Source: an uncultured Flavobacteriaceae bacterium (GTDB lineage Bacteria > Bacteroidota > Bacteroidia > Flavobacteriales > Flavobacteriaceae). Taken from it: 64,000 nt of DNA. Each line of letters opens with the position of its first letter. Within the stretch, counting starts at the first letter, position 1. Both the position numbers and the translations under genes were made by a program. The notes below the pieces were generated by a model. It was not told the DNA's origin. It saw nothing but the letters and a program-made list of their open reading frames with translations, and searched no databases. Positions 55,838-64,000 of this stretch are shown piece by piece. The stretch covers positions 52,153-116,152 of the forward strand of contig CANMSB010000013.1 of assembly GCA_947500445.1 (NCBI GenBank), in the 5' to 3' direction.

Positions 55838-57697
55838 TTAGATGTCGTATTTCATTGGAAAACTAAGATACACCTTGGTTCCGTTATCGGCATATGTCGT
55901 TTTCACCTTGCAATGAAAGCGATGTGTTTTTTTAAGATTTTCGATACGGTTATCCAGGATTTTGGTGCTCATGGACCGATGCAGCTGATTGGCATTTTCC
56001 TGCTCCGGTCGGGGGCCTTTACCATTGTCGGAAACTTCGATCTTCAATCGGTTTTGCTTTATTCCATAGCGCACGGTTACCATACCGTCCGCGGTACCTT
56101 TCAACCCATGTAAAACGGCATTTTCCACATAGGGCTGGGTAAACATTGGGGGAATAAGCAGCATTTCGTCCTTCACACTATCGGCAACATCGATTTCAAA
56201 ACTCCATTTATCGTTGGTATTGAGTTTTTGTAGTTCCAAATAGGCCCGTAAGGCCTTTATGTCTTCTTCAATGGTTATAAAGTCCTGATCGGAGCTTTCC
56301 AAAATAGATCGCATCAGCTTGCTAAAGCTTCCCAAATACCCGACCGACTCTTCTTTCTTCCCCTTAAAAATAAAACTCTGAATACTATTCAGCGCATGGA
56401 ACAAAAAATGTGGGTTCAGCTGCGTCTGTAATAACCTGTGGCGAATTTGGGCCGTTTTCAACGACTGTTTTGTCCGTTGCTCGCGATACCAGAAAAAAAC
56501 GGAAATCAAGAGCAATAATCCTAGAATGGCGGTAGTCAAAAAATACGCCCGTTGGGTCTTTATCTTGCTATTGTTCAAAGCGTCCTTTGTACGAAGCACC
56601 TCTATTTGTTGTTCTTTTTTTTCGGATTCGTACTTTTCGCTCAGCTCTGCAACTTGCTTTGCTTGCGAGGCGTTCACGATTGAATCCTTTAAGCTGGTAT
56701 ACAAATTGGCATAGCGAAGTGCCGTTGTAGGCTTGTTTTGCAATTCATAGGCCTCTCGTAAATTATTGTAAGCCAACACGCGTACATCGGCCTGTGCATT
56801 TTTGGGTATGGTCTCTAAATAGGCAATTGCGGCATCGGGCCTGCCCTGTTGCAAATAGGCATATGCAATGTTGTTGACGACCACATCGGTATTTTTATTG
56901 AACATCTTTTTATTCTCCAACCCTTTTATTCCATATCGTATGGAGCTATCGAACTGCTCTATCTCCAAATAAAAATTGCAGAGGTTCGAATATATGGCTC
57001 CCAAAAAAATAGGGATTTTATTGTTTATCCCCAATTGTTCGGCTTCCAATGAAAGGGAAATGGCCTTTTGATGTTCCCCGTTGTTAAAAGCTACTCCTGC
57101 CAAGTTGGTGATGACCTGCATTTTTTGGGGCTCCTCATCCTTAAGAAAAAGGAGCGCTTTATCAAAAAAAGTACTTGCCTTATCAATATTCCCCAGTCGG
57201 GCATGAATGCCTCCCAGGTTGGAGTATATTTTGCCCAAACTGCTGGTATCCTTATTTTTTTCACCAAGGTCCAGGGCTTTCAGGTAATATTCGACGGCTT
57301 GTTCAAAACGTTGTCCGTAGTTGAAAACGGTTCCCAAATTTTGGTATGCCGTTGCTAGGGCGGCCCCCTCGATCTCCGTTTCGGCAATATTCTGCCGTAA
57401 TAGTTTTTCGGCCTCGTCAAACGCTCCCTTATAAATGTGGATGATCGCTTTTTGGTTTTTTATGGCGATTTTAAGCCGATGATCGTTAAGCAATAAATTC
57501 CGTTTTTCGGCCTGTAATGCATAATGCATGGCGCTATCCCGATCGGTCAACGCATATTGTTTGGAAGTCGCCAGCGCCTTTTCGACCTGCATGATCGGTG
57601 TATCGTTTTTTTGGCCCCTTAGGGCACCCGACACTATTGAAAGGAGAAGCGTCAAAAAAAGTGTTGCCTTTACCCGAACACGCTGCATAAAATTCAT
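55838..57697 (-). CDS. TPR-containing LytS-type sensor histidine kinase
   Basis: The 619-residue kinase has a signal peptide, TPRs over roughly residues 35-330, a coiled coil, a membrane helix (AYFLTTAILGLLLLISVFFW) and a His_kinase domain with phospho-acceptor His430 in LNPHFLFHALNS. The ATP-binding lobe shows VSDNGKGPRPEQENA. Kinase and regulator are in kinase-first order, unlike the pair at 3-6 kb. Confidence 0.93.
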   Translation of the reverse strand: MNFMQRVRVKATLFLTLLLSIVSGALRGQKNDTPIMQVEKALATSKQYALTDRDSAMHYALQAEKRNLLLNDHRLKIAIKNQKAIIHIYKGAFDEAEKLLRQNIAETEIEGAALATAYQNLGTVFNYGQRFEQAVEYYLKALDLGEKNKDTSSLGKIYSNLGGIHARLGNIDKASTFFDKALLFLKDEEPQKMQVITNLAGVAFNNGEHQKAISLSLEAEQLGINNKIPIFLGAIYSNLCNFYLEIEQFDSSIRYGIKGLENKKMFNKNTDVVVNNIAYAYLQQGRPDAAIAYLETIPKNAQADVRVLAYNNLREAYELQNKPTTALRYANLYTSLKDSIVNASQAKQVAELSEKYESEKKEQQIEVLRTKDALNNSKIKTQRAYFLTTAILGLLLLISVFFWYREQRTKQSLKTAQIRHRLLQTQLNPHFLFHALNSIQSFIFKGKKEESVGYLGSFSKLMRSILESSDQDFITIEEDIKALRAYLELQKLNTNDKWSFEIDVADSVKDEMLLIPPMFTQPYVENAVLHGLKGTADGMVTVRYGIKQNRLKIEVSDNGKGPRPEQENANQLHRSMSTKILDNRIENLKKTHRFHCKVKTTYADNGTKVYLSFPMKYDI

Positions 57698-58070
57698 TTA
57701 GCTATTAAAAATATGCATTAAATGGCAGGGAAAACAGTATCCTTGGCGCATTTCACGAACAATCGTCGGAATCATTGGAATAACCGCTAAACCGCTGCAA
57801 AGAACCTTTGATCAAAATAGACCGAAAGGACATCGGGACACCCCTTGTACAGTTGCTTGTGTTGCCCTCTTTTTTGGTCCCTTTATACGCTTGATGGATC
57901 TGTAGGACAAAAGCGCGCCCCTATTACGTCCGGCCCATTGGTTAGGACTGTTTGAAAAATACACCCATTACGGAAGCTTAAAATCACCAGAAGCGCCTTG
58001 TAGGGAATACCAAAGCACCAACTTTTTCCGTTTGATAGGAGTAGTCCTTGTAAAAACCCATCCTCGCGCA
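57698..58070. other. 373-bp intergenic stretch, no gene seen
   Basis: Divergent promoter space between the kinase and the DUF4184 gene. Nothing recognisable is seen. Confidence 0.45.
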
Positions 58071-58805
58071 ATGCCGTTCACCGCCTCACATCCGGCCCTG
58101 ATACTTCCCCTGCTGAAAAAGCGATGGGTTTCCGCCTCCGGTCTGATCATGGGCAGCATGGTGCCCGATTTTGAATTTTTTCTACGAATGGAGGCCCATG
58201 GTCCGTACGGACATGGTTTTTGGGGCATGTTTTGGCTAAACATTCCCTTGGCGCTCGGTTTTATCTGTCTTTATCACCTAATGGTGCGGAACGCGCTCAT
58301 TCGGAACCTGCCAAGCTATTTTGAACGTCGTTTTCGGATCTTTACAAAATTTGACTGGCTTTCCTATTTTAAAGCACATTTTTGGACCGTAGTCCTTTCG
58401 GTGTTGATCGGAAACCTTGCCCATTTGCTATGGGACGCGTTCACCCATTTCGACGGTTTTTTTGTCATCCATTGGCCCGTATTGGAAAGGAACGCTTGGG
58501 GCCTGCCCTTGTACGATATCCTCCAATATGCCTTTAGTCTTGTTGGTGCCCTATGCATTCTAAAATACATAGCATCCTTGCCCACGGGCCGGCCGGTAGC
58601 TAAAGTGAAAAACAACCTGTGGTATTGGTCATTGCTAACGATTGTTTGCGCCCTCGTCATGACCGTTCGGTTTTGGGGCGTGCCCGGCTTCGATTTTGAT
58701 GACCAGATCGTATGCCTGTTGCTATCGTTTATCGTGGGGCTGTTGGTTGCTTCCTTGATCGATCCCTATCTTAAAAACAGGATACGCCGACCTCTTCGTG
58801 AATGA
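58071..58805 (+). CDS. DUF4184 family membrane protein
   Basis: The 244-residue protein starts MPFTASHPALILPLL, the typical DUF4184 beginning, and contains SGLIMGSMVPDFEFFLRM and GNLAHLLWDAFTHFDGFFV with the family's His/Asp metal-like residues. About six membrane helices follow. Members are sometimes linked to membrane-bound metal-dependent hydrolases. An upstream in-frame start was rejected because the family begins at MPFT. Confidence 0.86.
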   Translation: MPFTASHPALILPLLKKRWVSASGLIMGSMVPDFEFFLRMEAHGPYGHGFWGMFWLNIPLALGFICLYHLMVRNALIRNLPSYFERRFRIFTKFDWLSYFKAHFWTVVLSVLIGNLAHLLWDAFTHFDGFFVIHWPVLERNAWGLPLYDILQYAFSLVGALCILKYIASLPTGRPVAKVKNNLWYWSLLTIVCALVMTVRFWGVPGFDFDDQIVCLLLSFIVGLLVASLIDPYLKNRIRRPLRE

Positions 58806-58902
58806 TACCGTTATTGTAACACTACCCATAAGCCTTGTTCTTCAGCGTATACCTGAAGCTTTCCCACTTTTTTCGGAGAATTTAAAATCGGAAGCCCTTT
58901 AA

Positions 58903-59194
58903 ATGGTGAAGAAAAACCAAGCATAGTAAGTAGCTACGGTCGTTTTTTATTTTGGAATGGTTTAAACTTTTTCTCCCGAACCATCGGGAGGCTAAAAATG
59001 ATGCTTTTTCACACTTTTTTTGATTTTTTTCCCTTCCGTAGCCCTGCTATACAACTCGAAAAAGGCTTTAAAAGGGCAAAAAAACATGTCCGCAAGCATC
59101 GGAATCGCTTCAATCCAAAAAGTGTAAACAACTACTTGAAGTATCAATAGAAAAGGGGAATTTTTAATGGGTAACTTAAAGGTTGAAATGGTAT
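58903..59194 (+). repeat. Rep1 copy interrupted by Rep2 (H)
   Basis: Rep1 core sequence (AAGCATAGTAAGTAGCTACGG, then CGTTTTTTATTTTG) is cut and resumes at CTTGAAGTATC...GGGAATTTTTAATGGG, ending GAAATGGTAT. The left terminus is degraded. The interruption is a Rep2-type element. There is no gene in this stretch. Confidence 0.7.
58960..59129 (+). repeat. Rep2 copy nested within Rep1
   Basis: Ends GTTTAAACTTTTT and AAAAAGTGTAAAC, with core CCCTTCCGTAGCCCTGCTAT matching the Rep2 element at 38400-38550. Confidence 0.65.
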
Positions 59195-59437
59195 TGCCCC
59201 ATTCACATATGATACCTACAGCCAAGAATCACTAAAATAGCCCGATCGCAATCGTTGACGGGGATTCAAGCCGAGAAAGAAGTGTAAACGTTGGACACCA
59301 AAACGACAGACAAAGCATTTCGAATTTTACATTTTTTTGAGGTCGTGCCACAATTTTTGGATCAAACAGCACGGAAGTTACCATAGGTTCATTGGATTCC
59401 AAAGGTGGTTTTGGAATTTTGCAGCTAAAACCACAGG

Positions 59438-59878
59438 ATGATTCCATTACACAAACAAAAGAACCATCATTTTCAATATTCGATCTTGGTAAACAACTCC
59501 CGCCAAAAGGTTTGGGATTTTTTAACCGATGTAGACCGATGGAAAGATTGGGACACCGAGCTTAAATGTGCAACACTTACGGAACCGTTCGCCTTGGGCG
59601 CAACGGGCATACTTACACCAAAAAAAGGCCCTAAGTTAGAATTTAAAATCAGTGCGCTAACACCTCTTGAATCGTACACCTTCCAAACAAAAATGCCGGT
59701 GGGAACCTTGGAAATAAAACGGACTCTTGAACGCAAGGGAAACCAAATAGCATTCACGGACGATATTAAATTTACTGGAGCCTTAAAGCGGGTATTCGGA
59801 CTGCTATTGGGCGGGGGTTTTAAGGCCGTTTTGCCCAAGGTAATGGAAAATTTCAAACGCCTTGCCGAACAAGCATAA
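59438..59878 (+). CDS. SRPBCC family protein
   Basis: The 146-residue protein has a START/Bet v1-type fold: SILVNNSRQKVWDFLTDVDRWKDWDTEL at the N-terminus and LKRVFGLLLGGGFKAVLPKVMENFKRL as the long C-terminal helix. The family forms a hydrophobic cavity for lipids or polyketides, and the ligand is unknown. Confidence 0.88.
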   Translation: MIPLHKQKNHHFQYSILVNNSRQKVWDFLTDVDRWKDWDTELKCATLTEPFALGATGILTPKKGPKLEFKISALTPLESYTFQTKMPVGTLEIKRTLERKGNQIAFTDDIKFTGALKRVFGLLLGGGFKAVLPKVMENFKRLAEQA

Positions 59879-59940
59879 ACGCATGCCAAACGGGCGGACC
59901 GGTCGCCGTTTAAAAACCTAGTCCTGTGAAACCAGGGCCA

Positions 59941-59966
59941 ATATCGTTTTAACGTTGAAATGGGAT
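59941..59966. repeat. Rep1 26-bp mini-element (I)
   Basis: A diverged palindrome, AT(A/C)CCATTTCAACGTTAAAACG-type on the minus strand, 18 bases beyond the stop codon of the adjacent minus-strand gene. Confidence 0.5.
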
Positions 59967-59984
59967 ACCTTATAAAGAAACGGT

Positions 59985-60335
59985 TTAAACGGAAAGCATT
60001 TCTTCTTCCATCTCTTTGGTTTGGAGCAGCCTTTCCAGTTCCATTACAATTTTCTGATGCCCAAGCTGAATCGTTTTGATATCCTCGGGACTATAATTGA
60101 TCGGAATTTCGATAGGACGGTGCGTCCTATGTTCCTCCAACAGTAAAATCATTTTCCGTTCTACCGGTCTAAGTGTTTTGGTCGACTTTAGCAGTTCCCC
60201 GTTAAATGTGAGTTCGAACCGGCCAAAATTGTCGGCCGAGGGTACAAAACGTATTTCCCCTTTACAGTCGCCAACGCCAAAATTAAAGCTGTTCCCCTTC
60301 CTTAAACTGTGCTCATTCGGTTTCGATGATTTCAT
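59985..60335 (-). CDS. Hypothetical protein
   Basis: The 116-residue soluble protein is charged. It starts MKSSKPNEHSLRKGNSF, has a beta-rich middle (KGEIRFVPSADNFGRFELTF) and ends in a glutamate-rich helix (VMELERLLQTKEMEEEM). No family recognised. Base composition still matches the core chromosome. Confidence 0.6.
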   Translation of the reverse strand: MKSSKPNEHSLRKGNSFNFGVGDCKGEIRFVPSADNFGRFELTFNGELLKSTKTLRPVERKMILLLEEHRTHRPIEIPINYSPEDIKTIQLGHQKIVMELERLLQTKEMEEEMLSV

Positions 60336-60479
60336 GGAATATGTATTTAAATTTAGAAGTTTCCTTTATCGTTTATTGGCATCGGACCAGTCAATGTTTC
60401 TTAACAACCGATGCGTATTGGTTTTTGGCTGGGCTTCCCTATAGCGAAGCATCGTCGATCAAACAGCACGCATCATCGT

Positions 60480-60668
60480 ATGGATAACGTAAAAAACGTA
60501 TTGATTATAATCTTTTTCCTACTCCTAATATATACGGGAGGAAATTCGGTCTTAGATGACGCTATTTCAGCGTATTCGTGTAGTTCAACGATCAAAATGT
60601 GCAAGTGGCCGAATTCTGGTGAAACCAAGTACCGAAAAGGGATGCTTTTGTACGCACTTGGTGGTTAA
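60480..60668 (+). CDS. Candidate small membrane protein
   Basis: The 62-residue ORF starts with a hydrophobic helix (NVLIIIFFLLLIYTGGNS) and contains three cysteines in a polar tail (SAYSCSSTIKMCKW). No homologue is recognised. It marks the start of the AT-rich region. Confidence 0.35.
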   Translation: MDNVKNVLIIIFFLLLIYTGGNSVLDDAISAYSCSSTIKMCKWPNSGETKYRKGMLLYALGG

Positions 60669-61259
60669 CACAATAGCCTCACAAAGCGGTTCGTATTTGA
60701 ACAAATGTTGTTTCGGGCCATCACTTTATATGGAATGTTTGATTGCAAAACGGCTATAAACAACCGGCCCTTTTTGGATATCACGAGCACTAAGGCTCCT
60801 TTCAAGTTTGTGGTAAACATGTTTGCGACCTTGGCGCGATTAAAAAACGGATATGATCATTGAACGGACCATAACCAATCTTAATAGCACAACAAGAAGG
60901 GGAATTCGATAAATTCGTAAGAAGGGTCTTAATAAAGTTTTCAAACAAAAAGCTATATTCGTTACATCTTTTTATAAAGAGAATACCTTTACCCATTGTG
61001 GCTGTGATAAAGCAGGCTAAAACGAAAATCAAGCCAACCCTTTATAACTCTCTGGCAATTCCAGAGCGGCGTAATTGTAATAAAATACCAGGTTCCCTTT
61101 TGGAAATCCTTGCAACAAAAACGAGAACGTGCCTTTTGCAGTACCAAGTTGAAAAGGAAAAAATATAAGGAGAAGGGCTTTGATTGGTTGCATACCAAAA
61201 TGGGTGTATGAGGATTTATTTTACAGATATATAAACAAGTTGGTAATAATGTAAAAAAA
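60669..61259. other. AT-rich gene-free stretch
   Basis: No supported ORF, RNA gene or repeat. Minus-strand frames are low-complexity and start with no visible context. Confidence 0.4.
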
Positions 61260-61575
61260 TTATGAGTTTTGGACGAGTAACTTAAATGTATGTTTTGAGC
61301 AAACTGCTTTCTCAATTAGGAGAAAAGGCCCTAGAATTCCAAAGATGCAAGTGTTTAGATTAATTTCTATCACAGCACCTAGAGAAGACACTAATCTGAT
61401 AAAGATTGCTGTCATTATTCTAGTTAATGTTGTCATATTGACCGAGGATTTATATCTATAAGTTAAATATACAATTATTATTACACGCCTAGCGTGAGGG
61501 AAGATAACCGAAAAGGTTATTGGTTTGAGATTATACATTTTACTAGGTGTTTCCCGCTCGTCCTTAACTCATACT
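61260..61575 (+). ncRNA. Candidate structured noncoding RNA upstream of the reverse transcriptase
   Basis: Several perfect short stems are packed here: TTTCTC/GAGAAA (61308-61313/61320-61325), ACAGCA/TGCTGT (61372-61377/61407-61412), CACGC/GCGTG (61484-61488/61492-61496), ATAACC/GGTTAT (61504-61509/61515-61520), and an enclosing GGGAA/TTCCC (61498-61502/61551-61555). DRT2-type reverse transcriptases are known to use an ncRNA encoded immediately upstream as template. The position fits, but boundaries are guesses and no homologous RNA was matched. Confidence 0.45.
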
Positions 61576-61579
61576 ATTT

Positions 61580-63082
61580 ATGAAAAAATGGTTTAAAATA
61601 AAACGTTATCCACACATTGGTTCTCAAATATCTCGTGAAGATTATTCGAGAGTAAAAAAGTATGTTTCAAATTCTGAGAATATAGAAAAACATTCCTTCA
61701 AACCTTTTATTAAAAGAGTTCAAACCAAAAGAAAATTTCGTAAAGAATATAACGATGGCATTTTAATTTCTAAGAAGAGAAAAAAAGACTTAAAGCCACG
61801 AGGTATATGCTTTGCTAGTCATTTAGATTCACAAATCTATTCTTACTATTCAGAATATCTTTCAAAAAAATATAATACTTTAATTACTAAGCACAAACTT
61901 TCAAAAGTTGTTACTGCATACAGAAAAATTAAAAAAGAAAATTCAAAATCAGGGAAATGTAATATAGACTTTGCAAATGAGGTATTTACATACATAAAAG
62001 AGAGGTCAAACACAAAAAAAAATCAAGTAGTAATTGCATTTGACATAAAAGGATTCTTTGATAATTTAAACCATAGAAAACTCAAACAAGCTTGGTCTTT
62101 CGTAATAAATGAACCCCTTCCTACTGACCAATACCAAGTTTTTAAAAACATCACAAATTTTTCTTTTATAAAGGAAGAAAAGCTTTTCAAGCTATTTAAG
62201 AATAGCATTGTAGTCGAAAGATATTCTGATAGTTACAAGAAAGAGAAAACTTTAAAGAAAAAGAAAGTTGATAAAATCAAGTATCTCAAAGAAAAAAGAG
62301 CTGTTTCCTATACTATTAATTCCAAAGACCTAAAGCTAATCAGAAGCAAAGGGCTGATAAATGCAAATAAACTTGATAAAAATGGAAATAAACGTTTAGT
62401 CGGGATACCGCAAGGCTCACCGATAAGTTCCGTTCTTGCCAATATCTATATGTTTGAATTTGATAAGAAAATGAATGAGCTTTTGTCTATTTCAGGTGGA
62501 ATTTATAGACGTTATTCAGATGATATGATTGTAGTCTGTGACTTAGGGGAAACTAAAAATATCACTACTCTGTTTGAAACAAATATCAAGGAAATATGTG
62601 ATTTAGAAATTCAATCACACAAAACCCAAATATTTCATTTCATAAGACACGATAATCGACTTTCTTGTTATCAAGAATTTAAATCACATTGTACTTGTAA
62701 TAGAAATCTTGAATATCTAGGTTTTCAGTTTGATGGAGAAAAAGTAATGCTTAAACATAGTAGTATTTCTTCTTATTACAGAAAAATGAAGAAGTCCATA
62801 AACAGAAGTAAGTTTTACTCAAAACATACTAAACATAAGATGAATAAGGGTAAACTATTTAAATCAAGGCTCTTACGCAAATACACAATAGTTGGCTCTC
62901 ATAGAAAAAGAAAACGCATCAGAGATAAAAAAGATAAATCTAAATTTAAAGTTCTGAAATTCTATAATTATGGTAATTATTTAACCTATGTAAACAAGTC
63001 GATTAATGAAGTGGAAAACAACGCTATAAGAGAGCAACTTAAAAATCATTGGAAAATATTTAATAAGGAATTGAAAAAATAA
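61580..63082 (+). CDS. Reverse transcriptase, DRT2/UG2-like antiphage class
   Basis: The 500-residue polymerase has RT motif 3 with Asp155 (AFDIKGFFDNLNHRKL), motif 4 GIPQGSPISSVLANIYMFEFD (residues 275-295), and motif 5 catalytic YSDD (312-315, IYRRYSDDMIVVCD). Motif 6 is HKTQIFHFI, and motif 7 is LEYLGFQFDG. The N-terminus (MKKWFKIKRYPHIG, HSFKPFIKRV, ASHLDSQIYSYYSEYLSKKY) resembles, from memory, DRT2-type (UG2) defence reverse transcriptases, which act with an upstream ncRNA. It lacks group II intron maturase and HNH domains, and lacks retron-type motif spelling. The basic, lysine-rich C-terminus probably binds RNA. Strong AT bias and lysine AAA codons contrast with the core genes, consistent with horizontal acquisition. 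Confidence 0.85.
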   Translation: MKKWFKIKRYPHIGSQISREDYSRVKKYVSNSENIEKHSFKPFIKRVQTKRKFRKEYNDGILISKKRKKDLKPRGICFASHLDSQIYSYYSEYLSKKYNTLITKHKLSKVVTAYRKIKKENSKSGKCNIDFANEVFTYIKERSNTKKNQVVIAFDIKGFFDNLNHRKLKQAWSFVINEPLPTDQYQVFKNITNFSFIKEEKLFKLFKNSIVVERYSDSYKKEKTLKKKKVDKIKYLKEKRAVSYTINSKDLKLIRSKGLINANKLDKNGNKRLVGIPQGSPISSVLANIYMFEFDKKMNELLSISGGIYRRYSDDMIVVCDLGETKNITTLFETNIKEICDLEIQSHKTQIFHFIRHDNRLSCYQEFKSHCTCNRNLEYLGFQFDGEKVMLKHSSISSYYRKMKKSINRSKFYSKHTKHKMNKGKLFKSRLLRKYTIVGSHRKRKRIRDKKDKSKFKVLKFYNYGNYLTYVNKSINEVENNAIREQLKNHWKIFNKELKK

Positions 63083-63236
63083 ACCCTATTGCCAACAACG
63101 CATTTCAAAAATAGCAGTTTAACCACTTAATCGAAAGAAAATAAATTAAAGGTCCTTCATAATCCGAAAAGTTAGCGCGTAAAAGTGTTCTACATTTAAC
63201 GCACAAGATCGTTGAGCATAATTTAAAAAAAGGCAA

Positions 63237-63917
63237 TTGAATAAGATAAAAACATTAACCGATAATAAAATATTGAGAGTCAGTCTTGACGAAAGTTGGG
63301 GTTCAAATGATTTTATAAGTCTCTTCGATAGCTTAAATTTTCTGTACAAAATATTAATTGAATTAGATGCTCTTGAAGAGATTCTGGAATTTTTCATTCA
63401 ACATGCAAAAGACAATAATAAGGAATTAACAACCAAGGACTTTTTGATAGATAAAAATGAATTCCGCCTCTTAAAGGATATTCGTATAGTTGAAGGAGAA
63501 ATTTATAAAAAAATAAATTATTCTTCTATTTCAAATAACTCCATGTTGATAGGCGACAAGCGACAGGAACTCACAAAAGTTTTATTAAATGATGATAGAT
63601 TCGACCGAGCTGTCTTAAGAGTTTCTAAAATAAAATATGCGTCTCCTGGATTCGCAGATTTAGTCGGATTAGGAAAAATGGTTGAAGAAATATTTAACTT
63701 ATTCAAATATTATTTTCCTAACAAAGAAAGAAAACTTCAACAAAGTCTTTTAGAGCAGGATATTATTTCTAGGAAAATAGAAAACTTAAAATCACTAGGC
63801 ATTAAAGACAAGGAATTACGAAAATTACTGGATGTTAGGAATAATTCGATTCTGAATATTAAGAACCTAAGACTTTCAGATAAAATAACTAAAATTGAAA
63901 TTAGAGAAATCGAATAA
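63237..63917 (+). CDS. Unknown protein with SPGFADL motif next to the RT
   Basis: The 226-residue helical protein starts with TTG (no in-frame ATG nearby). Its middle carries KIKYASPGFADLVGLGKMVEEIF, a hydrophobic SPG-x-x-D-L-x-G-x-G pattern seen in assorted unnamed bacterial proteins of accessory regions. The C-terminus is a coiled, lysine/glutamate-rich stretch. It is AT-rich like the RT gene and lies 154 bases downstream on the same strand, so it could be a partner, an independent gene or a truncated remnant. Confidence 0.6.
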   Translation: MNKIKTLTDNKILRVSLDESWGSNDFISLFDSLNFLYKILIELDALEEILEFFIQHAKDNNKELTTKDFLIDKNEFRLLKDIRIVEGEIYKKINYSSISNNSMLIGDKRQELTKVLLNDDRFDRAVLRVSKIKYASPGFADLVGLGKMVEEIFNLFKYYFPNKERKLQQSLLEQDIISRKIENLKSLGIKDKELRKLLDVRNNSILNIKNLRLSDKITKIEIREIE

Positions 63918-63923
63918 AAACTA

Positions 63924-64000
63924 GACACTATCCCATTAACTGTGTAAGTTAAAAATAACGAGGGTTAGACTTTTATCTAAAGTCGGACCCTTTTTTCATA
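63924..64000. mobile_element. Possible insertion-sequence end
   Basis: GACACTATCCCATTAACTGT followed by GTAAGTTAAAAA resembles, from memory, termini of IS256-type elements. The window ends before any transposase, so this is tentative. Confidence 0.3.
63961..63996 (+). terminator. Hairpin with T tract at the window end
   Basis: GGGT and GACTTT pair with AAAGTC and ACCC, leaving a small internal mismatch, followed by TTTTTT. Confidence 0.7.

Noticed and set aside
60802..61032. 76-residue minus-strand ORF with a hydrophobic start
   Set aside because: AT-rich chance frame without a recognisable family. I could not support it.
61580..63082. Group II intron maturase or retron RT
   Set aside because: No intron RNA domains, HNH or X domain is seen, and the motif spelling differs from retron RTs.

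Overview
The window reads as the chromosome of a marine-type Flavobacteriaceae bacterium (Bacteroidota). The grounds are a type IX secretion (T9SS) C-terminal sorting domain, TAnnTTTG-type promoter -7 boxes, TPR-LytS kinase/LytTR regulator pairs, family combinations such as DUF3078 overlapping dxs, DUF3109, DUF6503 and the TapB family, and a eukaryote-like class I ribonucleotide reductase. Genes are dense and mostly housekeeping until about 60.5 kb. From there to the end the DNA becomes conspicuously AT-rich and looks like an acquired accessory island.

Layout. 0-6 kb: S41 protease, MarC, DUF3109 and a LytTR regulator/histidine kinase pair. 6-12.9 kb: a large gap with stacked inverted repeats, the nrdB-nrdA operon and a gap with small membrane ORFs and a dispersed repeat. 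12.9-27.5 kb: a sugar-oxidation locus containing a T9SS-secreted CBM protein, two GMC oxidoreductases with one Tat-exported small subunit, three TIM-barrel isomerase/epimerases, a Gfo/Idh/MocA oxidoreductase and two DUF1080 (3-keto-disaccharide hydrolase family) lipoproteins. Together they suggest periplasmic oxidation of glycosides to 3-keto sugars, cleavage, and cytoplasmic processing. 27.7-30 kb: yicC-gmk-nadD. 30-43.7 kb: small paralogues, a CAP-domain lipoprotein, YiaA/B, a PiT phosphate transporter, dGTPase, DUF3078 and dxs. 43.7-60.4 kb: tandem duplicated lipoproteins, tadA, a cold-shock protein, a ClC channel lacking the gating glutamate, aspS, TapB, OmpA and a second LytS/LytTR pair.

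60.5-64 kb: an AT-rich island with a reverse transcriptase whose N-terminal layout and motifs resemble the UG2/DRT2 class of antiphage RTs. It is preceded by a roughly 300-nt gene-free stretch full of short stems, the position where DRT2 systems carry their template ncRNA. An unrecognised protein with an SPGFADL motif follows, and then what may be an insertion-sequence end. This island is the best candidate for an unusual system.

Overlaid on the chromosome are two dispersed repeat families. Rep1 has ATACCATTT/AAATGGTAT ends and occurs as 26-bp, 48-bp, 161-bp and 185-bp forms. Rep2 has GTTTAAACTTTTT ends. One Rep2 copy lies nested inside a Rep1 copy. Several Rep1 copies begin exactly at a stop codon.
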